64,000 nt of DNA from Sphingomonas sp. AR_OL41. Lineage in GTDB: Bacteria; Pseudomonadota; Alphaproteobacteria; Sphingomonadales; Sphingomonadaceae. This document shows positions 35,613 through 43,251 of the stretch, piece after piece. The notes beneath the pieces were generated by a model. The model saw only the letters and a program-made list of their open reading frames with translations. It did not search any database and was not told where the DNA came from. The stretch covers positions 171,716 through 235,715 of the forward strand of contig NZ_JARYTI010000003.1 of the NCBI RefSeq assembly GCF_029911635.1, given 5' to 3'. Every line of letters starts with the position of its first letter. The stretch's first letter is position 1. A program made the translations under genes and the position numbers.

Positions 35613-37856
35613 TTACTTCTCGGTCGCCGAGAAGACACCATCCCAATCGGCACCCGGCGGGTGGGCGGCAAAGTAAGCCGCCCGCTCCCGCATCAGCAGG
35701 TAGAATTTGCGCAGGCCGCAGCTGACCGCCGCGCCCTGCCCTTCGACCGCCAGCCGGTCGGCCAGCGCCCAATCCTGCGCGCGATAGGCATCGAGCATCG
35801 CCTGATGGCGGACGGCAAAGTCGCGAAAGCCGGGTTCCTGTTCGAGACTTTCGTCGCCGAGCAGGCCGAAAATCTCCTCGGGCGCCTCGCGGCCGACGAC
35901 CTTGACGTGATCGAGCGACACGATCGCGAAATGCGGCAAATGACGGCGCAGCTCGCTGCCGATCGCGATCTGCAGGCCGTAATATTTGGTCATCCCCTCA
36001 ATGCGCGAGGCGAGGTTTACCGTGTCGCCGATCAGCGAATAGGACAGTCGCTGCGCCGACCCCATATTGCCGACGCAGCACGGGCCGGCATTCAGCCCGA
36101 TGCCGATGCTGACATTGCCGGGCCATAGCGGATCGTCCGCGCTACGCTTCTCGACATTGATCTCGCGCAGCCGCCGCGTCATCGCCAGCGCGCTGCGCGC
36201 GGCATTGGCATATTGATCGGGGTCGTCGAGCGGCGCGTTCCAGAAGGCCAGCACGGCGTCACCGATGAACTTGTCGATCGTCGCCTTGTTGGCCAGCAGG
36301 ATGTCGCACATCGGGGTAAGGAAGGCAATCAGGAACTGGATGATCTCCTGCGGGGTCAGCTTCTCCGACAGCCGCGAAAAGCCGCGGATATCGCAGAACA
36401 GCACGGTCATCTGGCGCTCCTCGCCGCCGAGCTGGAGCCGGCCGGGATCGTCGACGATCTGTCGGACCATTTCCGGCGAAAGATAGCGGTCGAAGGCGTT
36501 GTGGATATAGGCGCGCTGGCGCTCCTCGCGATAAAAGGTGATGCCGGTTTCGATGACATAGACGAAGATCAGGCCGAGCACCGGCCAGGTCGGATCGAGC
36601 AGCAACCGCGCCCGGCTGAACGCCTCCCAGCTGCCGAGCAGGAGCCCGCCGACCATCACCAGCCCGAGGATCGCACCGCGCGTCGCACCAAGCCATGGGA
36701 GCGAGAAAGCCATGACCAGCCCGAGCAACAGCAGGGCGGCGCGCTCCGCGCCGGTCGCCCAGTCGGGCTGGCTGAGAAAGGTCTTGGTGATGATCTGCTC
36801 GAGCGCCTGGGCGTGAATGACGACGCCCAGTTCGGTGTCCGCCAGCGGGGTCGATTTCAGGTCGTACAACCCTGCCGCGCTGGTCCCGACCAGCACGATC
36901 TGCCCGGCGAAGTCGCGTTCCATCTCGGCCGGGGAAAGCTGGCCGGTCAGCACCTTCCAGGCCGGCACGACGCGCGCCGGATGCGGCGCGGTATAATACA
37001 TCAACAGCCGGCCCTCGGCGGTGGTCGGCACCTCGGAATCGCCGACCTTGAGCGACACGACATTGGCGCCATCGCCACCATGTTCGCCGCTCGCATCGCT
37101 CGATTTCACGATCACCGACTGGGTCTGGTACGCGACACGCAGCGCCTCGAGCGAGAAGGCCGGCAGCAACTGGCCGTTCTCGGTCGAGATCAGCGGCGCC
37201 TTGCGGATGATGCCGTCGCTGTCGGGCGGCAGGCTGACGAAGCCGAGTCCCCTGGCCGCGGCGCGGAGAGCCGGAAGCGGCTGGATCGCGCCGGTATAGG
37301 TCGCCTTGCCGGTTCGAGGTTGGGAGCCGGCATAGGCAAAGCCCATCTTCGGCTCGACCTGCCCGCCCTTGCCGTCGCCGGTCAGGAAATAGGACAGCAC
37401 GACATTGGTCTTGCCGAACGCATCGGCGAGCACCGCGTCATTGTCGGGAAGCTTGCCCAGCACCGCGAGCTCAGCGTCGCGCCCACCCTCGCGACGCAAC
37501 CGCCCGGCGAGCTGCGCTGGCGAGGTGCGGTCGGGCTCGGAAAAGACGATATCATAGCCGATCGCCGCGGCGCCGGCATCGGCGAGCCGGGTGTTGAGCG
37601 CGGCAAGATCGGTGCGCGGCCACGGCCATTGGCCGAAGCGGCGCAGCGTCTCGTCGTCGATGTCGATGACGCGGACGCCGGCGTCCTGATAGGCGCGTGG
37701 CTTGGCGCGCTGATAGCTGTCAAACAGCGGCGCCGAGGCGCGGTCGATCGCCGACACGCCGATCGCCTGCAACAACAGGGCGACGAACAGCGCGGCGAGA
37801 CCGGGCAGGATTGCCCCACCCCGCTTGCGCAACGCCTGCCGCAACCGTCCCCCCAT
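35613..37856 (-). CDS. CHASE2-domain class III adenylate cyclase
   Basis: The 747-residue protein has an N-terminal membrane helix (about 14-38), a periplasmic CHASE2 sensor (about 40-360), three membrane helices (about 372-438) and a class III cyclase domain. Metal-binding Asp residues are visible in FCDIRGF (about 488) and FIGDAVLAF (about 532). The purine-specifying Lys (IDKFIGD) and Asp (IGDTVNLAS) favour ATP, so cAMP is the likely product. The CHASE2 ligand is unknown. ATG 37856 puts the first helix near the N-terminus; the frame stays open to 38021. The cyclase, the cNMP-binding oxidoreductase and the CpdA-like phosphodiesterase make a complete local second-messenger set. Confidence 0.9.
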   Translation of the reverse strand: MGGRLRQALRKRGGAILPGLAALFVALLLQAIGVSAIDRASAPLFDSYQRAKPRAYQDAGVRVIDIDDETLRRFGQWPWPRTDLAALNTRLADAGAAAIGYDIVFSEPDRTSPAQLAGRLRREGGRDAELAVLGKLPDNDAVLADAFGKTNVVLSYFLTGDGKGGQVEPKMGFAYAGSQPRTGKATYTGAIQPLPALRAAARGLGFVSLPPDSDGIIRKAPLISTENGQLLPAFSLEALRVAYQTQSVIVKSSDASGEHGGDGANVVSLKVGDSEVPTTAEGRLLMYYTAPHPARVVPAWKVLTGQLSPAEMERDFAGQIVLVGTSAAGLYDLKSTPLADTELGVVIHAQALEQIITKTFLSQPDWATGAERAALLLLGLVMAFSLPWLGATRGAILGLVMVGGLLLGSWEAFSRARLLLDPTWPVLGLIFVYVIETGITFYREERQRAYIHNAFDRYLSPEMVRQIVDDPGRLQLGGEERQMTVLFCDIRGFSRLSEKLTPQEIIQFLIAFLTPMCDILLANKATIDKFIGDAVLAFWNAPLDDPDQYANAARSALAMTRRLREINVEKRSADDPLWPGNVSIGIGLNAGPCCVGNMGSAQRLSYSLIGDTVNLASRIEGMTKYYGLQIAIGSELRRHLPHFAIVSLDHVKVVGREAPEEIFGLLGDESLEQEPGFRDFAVRHQAMLDAYRAQDWALADRLAVEGQGAAVSCGLRKFYLLMRERAAYFAAHPPGADWDGVFSATEK

Positions 37857-38280
37857 CGGCCTGCCCGCCCCCGTTGTTTCGCCCACGTTATGGCCGAGGC
37901 GGGACGAACCGACAATGGCGTCGCCGCGATCGCGCGCGGCAAATATTCGGCAAGTCATCGGCGTGTCCAACGCCAAGTATAAGGGGTATTTTGACGACCG
38001 ACGGGGGTTATGCTTGATCACAGCGCGTTACTTGCTGTCTGCAGATTACGCGGAGGTGACGGCGTCTTGTCCAACAGCGAATAGTGCGGCCGTGCTATGG
38101 CGCGCGCGATTTTTGGGGGCGCGAGGATTGGATCTCTACTGGACCAGTTATAGGAGACTGTGACGATGTTCGCGGCGTTCACTGGCAGGCTCCGTCGGAC
38201 CGACCGGCGATTTCCCAACACGAAATGCGTCGCGAGCGCGGTGGCGCCGGCATAGTGCGCGCGGAGCCGCGCGTAGTGAA
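37857..38280. other. Gene-poor interval upstream of the cyclase
   Basis: This holds the cyclase leader and no convincing gene. A 29-codon ORF (38166-38255, +) has GGAG 11 nt upstream but no recognisable product. AT-richer sequence around 37965-38030 probably contains the cyclase promoter; I see no clear -35/-10 pair. Confidence 0.4.
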
Positions 38281-39225
38281 TCAGTCTGGCTGGCCCGCCG
38301 TCTCGGCGAGCGTCTTACAAAGGATCACATTGCTGTGGCCGTCGGGCCAGCCGGGAAACTCGGCCATGCGCGCGAATCCGGCCTGCTCGTAAAAGGCCGG
38401 CGCCTGGAAGTCGTGGCTCTGTACCCAGATGCGGCGCACACCGCGCCGCCGCGCCTCGCCGACAAACGCATCGAGCAGGGCGCGCGCGTGGCCACGCCCG
38501 CGATGTGCCTCGGCGACCCACATCTGCTTGAGCTCCGAGGTCCGCGCCCAGCTGTAACCGGCGGCGGCCGCGATCATCTCCCCTACTTCGTCGCGCATGA
38601 CGAAGCCGAGGCCCTGCGCGTCGTCCTGCCCGGTCGCGCCGCTGTTGTGGCGATAAAGGTGATCCTCGATCGCGTCGATCTCGTCGGGGGAAAGATCGTG
38701 GCGTGGTTCGACGGAAGCCGCGTGCGCCGGCAGATCGAGCCGCATGGCGCAGCGACGCTCGCCGGGCAGGCCGTTCGCTACCTCGGCGCGCAGCGTTTCG
38801 GCGAGGCGCTGCGTCAGGTCGTGATCCGGCAGCGTGTGGAAGCCGGCACGCCGGTAAAAGGGCTCGTTCCAGGCGACCTCGCGAAACGTCGTCAGCGTAA
38901 CGGCGGGCAGCCGCCTCGCCACAGCCCATGACGTCGCGGTTGCGAGCAGGCGTCTGCCCAGCCCCGCCTGCTGCCTGTCGTGGCGCACCGACATCTCCCA
39001 GATGTGCAGCGCATCGCGAAAAACCTCTCCGCATACAAAGCCGGCGATATCGCCCACCGCGTCGCTGGCGACCCACGCCGCGCCGCCGGCAATCAGCGCG
39101 GCATAACGATCGACCGACATATCGTCCGCATCGGCGATCCACGCCAGATCGGCGATCGCGCGAAACGCCTCGCCCGCCGAACGCTCGATCGCGGGCAGGA
39201 AAGGCGCGTCTGCCGCATGTGCCAA
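38281..39225 (-). CDS. Tandem-domain GNAT acetyltransferase
   Basis: The protein (314 residues from TTG 39225) contains two GNAT folds. The first (1-150) has acetyl-CoA loop QQAGLGRRLL and FYRRAGF; the second (about 180-310) has HRGRGHARALL and FYEQAGF. The substrate is unknown. The start is uncertain: TTG 39225 has no Shine-Dalgarno, while the residues just upstream (three Ile codons then Arg-Leu-Ala) match the usual GNAT N-terminus, and AAGGAAGAG lies 9 nt before the first of them, an ATC at 39237. Confidence 0.82.
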   Translation of the reverse strand: MAHAADAPFLPAIERSAGEAFRAIADLAWIADADDMSVDRYAALIAGGAAWVASDAVGDIAGFVCGEVFRDALHIWEMSVRHDRQQAGLGRRLLATATSWAVARRLPAVTLTTFREVAWNEPFYRRAGFHTLPDHDLTQRLAETLRAEVANGLPGERRCAMRLDLPAHAASVEPRHDLSPDEIDAIEDHLYRHNSGATGQDDAQGLGFVMRDEVGEMIAAAAGYSWARTSELKQMWVAEAHRGRGHARALLDAFVGEARRRGVRRIWVQSHDFQAPAFYEQAGFARMAEFPGWPDGHSNVILCKTLAETAGQPD

Positions 39226-39439
39226 CCGGATGATGATCTGCGCTCTTCCTTTGCTGTCGCGGGGTAGCGGGGTGACACCGTCAGCGACGAGTCAGGTGCC
39301 GCGCTTTGGTGACGGCGACGGAACGGCAACGCAATCGCCGGGTAGCTGCGCATCGGCATCGTGCGATCCAGCGGCACGCAATTGGGCGGCACGGACACGC
39401 CCCAATCCGGGGCGCGAGCGCCGATCTAGCGGTGGACTC

Positions 39440-39486
39440 AAATAGCGGCCGTTCTGCTTCCGCCCCACTTGCTGACGTTCAGTGGC
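39440..39486 (+). repeat. Dispersed repeat, copy A (3' end only)
   Basis: The segment AATAGCGGCCGTTCTGCTTC, then CGCCCCACTTGCTGACGTTC, matches the two ends of the longer repeat at 43065-43230 (AAATGGCCGC ... CGCCCCACTTGCGGACATT) with the middle missing. It lies 17 nt before the first orphan gene. Confidence 0.6.
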
Positions 39487-39503
39487 TAGTGCAAGTGAAC
39501 GCT

Positions 39504-39926
39504 ATGTCGCTGATTCTAGACCTTGAGCCATGGGGAATGCTGGTCGATGACCCCGCAATTCTCGCAGTAGGGTGGATTGGGCGGGATACGCCATTTCCGA
39601 CAGGTCCTACACCGGCGGCCGTTCTCCAGACGCTCGCGAAACTGTGCAAGCATCCATGGGCGCCCGCCGTCACAGCCGGTTACCATTTTTGTCAGGTTTG
39701 CCAATACGATGGCCCTAAGATGAAGGACGAAGTCTATATCCCCGGGCAGGGGTGCATCTACGTCGCGCCGACCGGGATAATCCACTTCATTGCTGCACAC
39801 TGGTACGCACCACCTGCGGCTTTCGTCCAAGCGGTTCTAGATTGTCCGCCAATGCGAAGTATGGAGTACAAGCGCGCATTGCTTCAAAATGGCGGCCGGG
39901 CTTTGCTAGCAGCGAACAGGAAGTAG
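39504..39926 (+). CDS. Orphan protein of unknown function
   Basis: The 140-residue soluble protein starts MSLILDLEPWGMLVDDPAIL. It contains a CQVC pair near residue 70 that could bind metal, then a conserved-looking IPGQGCIYVAPTGIIHFI. It resembles a scattered family of uncharacterised bacterial proteins with the same 'pG..yvaP.li.hYi..H.Y.PP..F..avl.CP' pattern. It has lower GC than the housekeeping genes and is flanked on both sides by copies of the dispersed repeat. ATG 39504 is the start nearest the conserved region. Confidence 0.6.
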   Translation: MSLILDLEPWGMLVDDPAILAVGWIGRDTPFPTGPTPAAVLQTLAKLCKHPWAPAVTAGYHFCQVCQYDGPKMKDEVYIPGQGCIYVAPTGIIHFIAAHWYAPPAAFVQAVLDCPPMRSMEYKRALLQNGGRALLAANRK

Positions 39927-39940
39927 CCGCCAGTCCGTTT

Positions 39941-40054
39941 TCCATCAGGTCGAGCCGTTCTCGGTCTGTCGAACGCCGCGACCCACCTTAGAGCCGACTG
40001 GCAGGTATCGGGAGGAAAGCAGCCGGACCGGACACGCCCCAGTTGTGGACGTTG
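39941..40054 (+). repeat. Dispersed repeat, copy B
   Basis: It carries TCGAGCCGTTCTCGGTCTGTC, then GAGCCGACTGGCAGGTATCG and CGCCCCAGTTGTGGACGTT, in the same order and orientation as copies C and E. It sits between two orphan genes. Confidence 0.75.
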
Positions 40055-40153
40055 GTCACAGCAACTAAGCCAACTTTAAGCGGACATAGGTTATAGCCGG
40101 GTGCTTTGAATGAACGCCTTATAACGCCACCCACTGCGGAATAGGATTATTAA

Positions 40154-40783
40154 ATGGCCCAGCTAACGGTCGAGGACATTTCCACCCATCTGCTACGTGG
40201 CCAAGGCGTACCGTTCGATCTAAAAAGCCTGATCGAAATACGCGCTTCTAGGGATACGGGCGGCATTACGCTCCCAATCGACCCTCTTGCTGCCACAGGT
40301 TTTGATTTGATCGTTCCTGGCCATCTGCCTGCCCTATTAGGCCACAGCTACCTCAATGAACGCGACCGGGCTGACCCCGATATCATGGCCAATATCCGCG
40401 CGTTCGACGAGGTGTTCGCGCTGAGTGCATTCGTCGCTGTTGGAGATAACGATGAGGTCGTAGGTTATTGGCAGGGACCTGATCACGTCCCGCTCGATCA
40501 AGCTCCGTTTGTGATCCTTGATACGGAGGGTCAGTTCTCGCTTCTGCCCGGTGCCACCATCACTGAAGCCATGGTTATATACTCACTGCAAATACGTTTT
40601 GATGAGGCGGAATTGCAACGCCGGTTTGAAGAGATGTGCGAGAGCTTCCGCGCCGTCGGCATCGATATGGCGATCAGGGACCTATCTACGGTTAAGGTGC
40701 ATCCTACCCGCGTCGGTCCCGCCGAGATCCACAGCGGTGCATACACAAAGTTCCGGACCGAGGCTGGCCTGCCGCCGATCTGA
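40154..40783 (+). CDS. Orphan protein, possibly SMI1/KNR4-like
   Basis: The 209-residue soluble protein (MAQLTVEDISTHLL...) has a central segment (about 95-145) of the form 'hydrophobic strand, VVGYWQGPD, FVILDTEGQFSLLP' that resembles SMI1/KNR4 (SUKH) immunity-type folds; the match is weak. AGGA lies 8-11 nt before ATG 40154. It has lower GC than its surroundings and is bracketed by repeat copies B and C. No toxin gene is adjacent. Confidence 0.6.
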   Translation: MAQLTVEDISTHLLRGQGVPFDLKSLIEIRASRDTGGITLPIDPLAATGFDLIVPGHLPALLGHSYLNERDRADPDIMANIRAFDEVFALSAFVAVGDNDEVVGYWQGPDHVPLDQAPFVILDTEGQFSLLPGATITEAMVIYSLQIRFDEAELQRRFEEMCESFRAVGIDMAIRDLSTVKVHPTRVGPAEIHSGAYTKFRTEAGLPPI

Positions 40784-40785
40784 TC

Positions 40786-40944
40786 AATGGCCGCCTCTAT
40801 CGATTTCTACCCAAAACCTGCCAGTCGGCAATCCACCACGTCGAGCCGTTCCCGGCCTGTCGATCGACACGATCCGCCTGAAAGCCGACCGTCAGGTATC
40901 GGGACGAAAAGCTGCCCGGCGAGAACCGCCCCAAAAGCCGACAT
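40786..40944 (+). repeat. Dispersed repeat, copy C (near full length)
   Basis: Modules in order: AATGGCCGCC, CCCAAAACCTGCCAGTCGGC, AATCCACCACGTCGAGCCGT, GAAAGCCGACCGTCAGGTAT, AAGCTGCCCGGCG and CGCCCCAAAAGCCGAC. It begins 3 nt after the stop of the preceding orphan gene. Confidence 0.8.
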
Positions 40945-40961
40945 GCACGACGTGCAACGAA

Positions 40962-41258
40962 TTATGTTTTTGAAGCTGCTATAATCTTTAGATCGCTCAC
41001 TCGCATCGTGATGTGGATCGGCGTAGGCGACGCCTGCCTCGGTCCAATATCGGCGATCAGCGTATCACCCGCCTGACGAAGGCTGTATTTCCAATTTGAG
41101 TTAGGGTCGCTGCAACGGGGAGCCCCATAGTGACTAGTCGCGTAATCGGACGCGATGTTGATCGCGTCACGTGCCTTGTCCCCGCTCATATCGATGCTCG
41201 CCGGCGACGCATTTGAACAGGCTGACAGCACGACGAACGCGGCATAGAGTATCCTCAT
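40962..41258 (-). CDS. Small putative lipoprotein
   Basis: The 98-residue product starts MRILYAAFVVLSAC with Cys14 as the lipidated residue. The mature part (SNASPASIDMSGDKARDAIN...) has one internal Cys and no domain I recognise. ATG 41258 places the lipobox correctly; an in-frame ATG at 41276 would lengthen the n-region. It lies opposite to the other orphan genes, between repeat copies C and D. Confidence 0.6.
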   Translation of the reverse strand: MRILYAAFVVLSACSNASPASIDMSGDKARDAINIASDYATSHYGAPRCSDPNSNWKYSLRQAGDTLIADIGPRQASPTPIHITMRVSDLKIIAASKT

Positions 41259-41390
41259 AGTTTCAGCCCTCATCAACTTTCGGAAATTTGAGATTAGCGA
41301 GTAGTTGGTCGTCGTTCCACCATTCCGAATCGTCTGCTCGCCAACGTTTTTTTCTGTTTTTCTCCTGCGATCTAATCATCTCGCCTGGAA

Positions 41391-41514
41391 GCCAACCGGC
41401 AGGTATTGAGACGCAACGCTGCCCGGCGGCAAGGCCCCATAATCGGTCGTCCAGGCATCAATGCTATTCGCCGAAAGGCCGCCTGTCGGCTATCGCCCCA
41501 TTCGCGGACTCATG
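41391..41514 (+). repeat. Dispersed repeat, copy D (degenerate, split)
   Basis: GGAAGCCAACCGGCAGGTAT with GCTGCCCGGCGGCAAG is followed, after a short insert, by GAAAGGCCGCCTGTCGGC and CGCCCCATTCGCGGAC. These are the middle and 3' modules of copy E, partly duplicated. Confidence 0.65.
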
Positions 41515-41538
41515 GTCTGCGAGATCGATCCGACGCGG

Positions 41539-42498
41539 TTACCGCTCCCCCGATCGGCTTCGTGCTATCCGCCAGAGTTCGGACAGGCACTGTACCGTCC
41601 ACACGACAGCCGCCACGACGATGGCAATCTTTAGGCTAAGGTTGAGGCTGTCCTGCAGCCGCGCCGCCTGAGCCGCCGGCATGTGAAGCGGCATCACCGT
41701 CACCCAACTGCCGGCGCGATACATCAGCGCAAGGATTGCGAGCCCCAAAACAGCAGTCCCCGCGCTCAACGACCCGCGTAGCAGCTTCCACCGGGGCCGG
41801 AGCCACTGGATCAGATTGTGGATCAGCCGCACGGCAGCCAGCGCGAAGATCGGCCAGTACAGTTGCGCCAAGACGGGGCTGGGTTCGATCCGGAACTCGG
41901 GGTTCGCGCCTATATTCGGCAACCGTAACACGCCGCTCCACCACAGGAGGAAGGCGCAGCCTAATGCGACTTCGATCGCTGATTCCCACGGTCCCGGTTG
42001 TTTGTCGGAAAGTTCGGGCAGCTGATCCGGCACCCACCCCACCAAATGCGCAGCGGGGAAGCCCGCGCGCTCCAGTACCGCGAATATGATCGTGATGATC
42101 GCGGAGGTGATCAGCACGGCGGGCCAAATTCCCATCATCGACTGCATCCAGGCCTGCATCATGCCTTCGCTGCCGAACAGGGCCCTGCCGACGCCGACTG
42201 CGAGCAGGACTGTGACGAGCGTCATCAAGACGATACGCATTACGAAGAGATAGAAGGGGAAGACTTCAGGTCCGACCAGATACTGGTGTGTACGGAAGCG
42301 CGAGGCGACAACCAGAGGGTGGCCGAACTCCTTGATCAGCAGGCTGATTTCGTCCTTGGTCAAGGCGCGCTCCAACACCGCTTCGCGATCCTCCTGGCGC
42401 GAGCAGAGATCGTCGCGCAACTCGGCGACGATGTCGTCGGCCTTGGCGGGTGGAAGGTTGCGGCGCACGGCCGCGAGATAGCGTTCAACCAGGTCCAT
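41539..42498 (-). CDS. HAAS-domain membrane protein paired with PadR regulator
   Basis: The 319-residue protein has an N-terminal HAAS-like helical domain (about 1-85: MDLVERYLAAVRRNLPP, FGHPLVVASRFR) and about six hydrophobic helices. HAAS proteins are usually encoded next to PadR regulators and are thought to be membrane stress or permease-linked partners. ATG 42498 shares its A with the PadR stop (TGATG), so the two are coupled. The exact function is unknown. Confidence 0.78.
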   Translation of the reverse strand: MDLVERYLAAVRRNLPPAKADDIVAELRDDLCSRQEDREAVLERALTKDEISLLIKEFGHPLVVASRFRTHQYLVGPEVFPFYLFVMRIVLMTLVTVLLAVGVGRALFGSEGMMQAWMQSMMGIWPAVLITSAIITIIFAVLERAGFPAAHLVGWVPDQLPELSDKQPGPWESAIEVALGCAFLLWWSGVLRLPNIGANPEFRIEPSPVLAQLYWPIFALAAVRLIHNLIQWLRPRWKLLRGSLSAGTAVLGLAILALMYRAGSWVTVMPLHMPAAQAARLQDSLNLSLKIAIVVAAVVWTVQCLSELWRIARSRSGER

Positions 42499-42845
42499 CA
42501 CATTTTCCCTCCGTTAAGGCGAAGGATTGATTCGGAGATCGCGTTCCATTCGCCGAGAAGTTGCGCGAAGATTGCCTCGCCTTCGGGGTTGAGGCGGTAG
42601 AAGCGTTTGTTCCGCTTCGCCTCCTCGCGCCATTCACTCTCGAGCAGGCCCTGCGCCTCGAGACGGCGCAGCAACGGATAAAGCGCGCCTTCATCGATCG
42701 GCAGGCCAGCATCCTCGAGGCTTTTCCTCAGCGTGTAGCCGTATCGCTCCTCGCGCAGCGCGCCGAGTACGGCGAGGACCAGGGATCCTCGCCGCAACTC
42801 AATGCGCATTTTCTCGAACTGGTCTTCCTCTACCGGCACTGCCAT
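42498..42845 (-). CDS. PadR family transcriptional regulator
   Basis: The 115-residue winged-helix protein reads MRIELRRGSLVLAVLGAL... GYTLRKSLEDAGLPIDEGAL YPLLRRLEAQGLLESEW, the PadR DNA-binding domain, without a long C-terminal dimerisation domain. It is probably autoregulatory: tandem palindromes lie 11-37 nt upstream of its start. It is coupled to the HAAS membrane gene, which is its likely target. Confidence 0.9.
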   Translation of the reverse strand: MAVPVEEDQFEKMRIELRRGSLVLAVLGALREERYGYTLRKSLEDAGLPIDEGALYPLLRRLEAQGLLESEWREEAKRNKRFYRLNPEGEAIFAQLLGEWNAISESILRLNGGKM

Positions 42846-42855
42846 GTCTCACATC

Positions 42856-42882
42856 GTGTATGACGTACACTGTATGATACAC
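42856..42882 (-). promoter_or_regulatory. Tandem palindromes, likely PadR operator
   Basis: GTGTA-TGACG-TACAC (42856-42870) is directly followed by TGTAT-G-ATACA (42871-42881). Together they also form GTGTAT..ATACAC over the whole site. The position just before the padR start fits negative autoregulation. From here to 43064 I see no gene. Confidence 0.6.
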
Positions 42883-43064
42883 AGGCTTTTGCCATGCAAG
42901 CGCGTTTTTGAGCGGCAAATCTGTCGGTCACCGGCAGGCTGCTCCTGCGCTCTGTCGCAGCAAATTTGATACCGCTGCTTCGCAAGCGGCGGCTTTTGGG
43001 GTTGCTTGCAACGACGCTCAACGCCCGCGAATGGGGGCTTAGCCGTCAAGCGATCAGCGGCTTC

Positions 43065-43230
43065 AAATGGCCGCTATCGCAATCTTAACACCCCAAAACC
43101 TGTCAGACGGGATTCCACCACATGTTACCGTTCAGGTGCCATGGACCGACGCGACCCGCTTGAAAGCCGACCGGCAGGTATCGGGACGGAAAGCTGCCCG
43201 GCGGCAGTCGCCCCACTTGCGGACATTTAC
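43065..43230 (+). repeat. Dispersed repeat, copy E (most complete)
   Basis: Modules in order: AAATGGCCGCTATCG, CCCAAAACCTGTCAGACGG, ATTCCACCAC, GAAAGCCGACCGGCAGGTAT, CGGGACGGAAAGCTGCCCGG and CGCCCCACTTGCGGACATTT. The 407-nt interval between padR and the next gene consists of the PadR operator and this repeat. Confidence 0.8.
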
Positions 43231-43251
43231 AACAAGCACCAAACCGGCAGC

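Noticed and set aside
35616..35634. CTTCTCGG-TCG-CCGAGAAG hairpin as a terminator between the CcmI-like and cyclase genes
   Set aside because: It lies within the last codons of the cyclase and has no T-run on either side.
16727..37856. Nitrate, nitrite or hydroxylamine metabolism locus (Nap/Nrf/Hao)
   Set aside because: The Fe-S and multihaem parts recall NapG and NrfB, but there is no molybdopterin subunit, no NrfA-type CxxCK site and no Hao-type catalytic haem signature.
38166..38255. 29-codon ORF with GGAG upstream
   Set aside because: The spacing is long, the product is Arg-rich with no hydrophobic or conserved pattern, and it lies in a gene-poor interval.
42883..43064. Possible small gene between the PadR operator and repeat copy E
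   Set aside because: Short frames on both strands lack a ribosome-binding site and any recognisable product.
39440..43230. Integron cassette array with attC sites
   Set aside because: The repeat has no paired RYYYAAC / GTTRRRY core sites that I can find, no integron integrase is present, and xerD at 47.3-48.2 kb has a housekeeping context.
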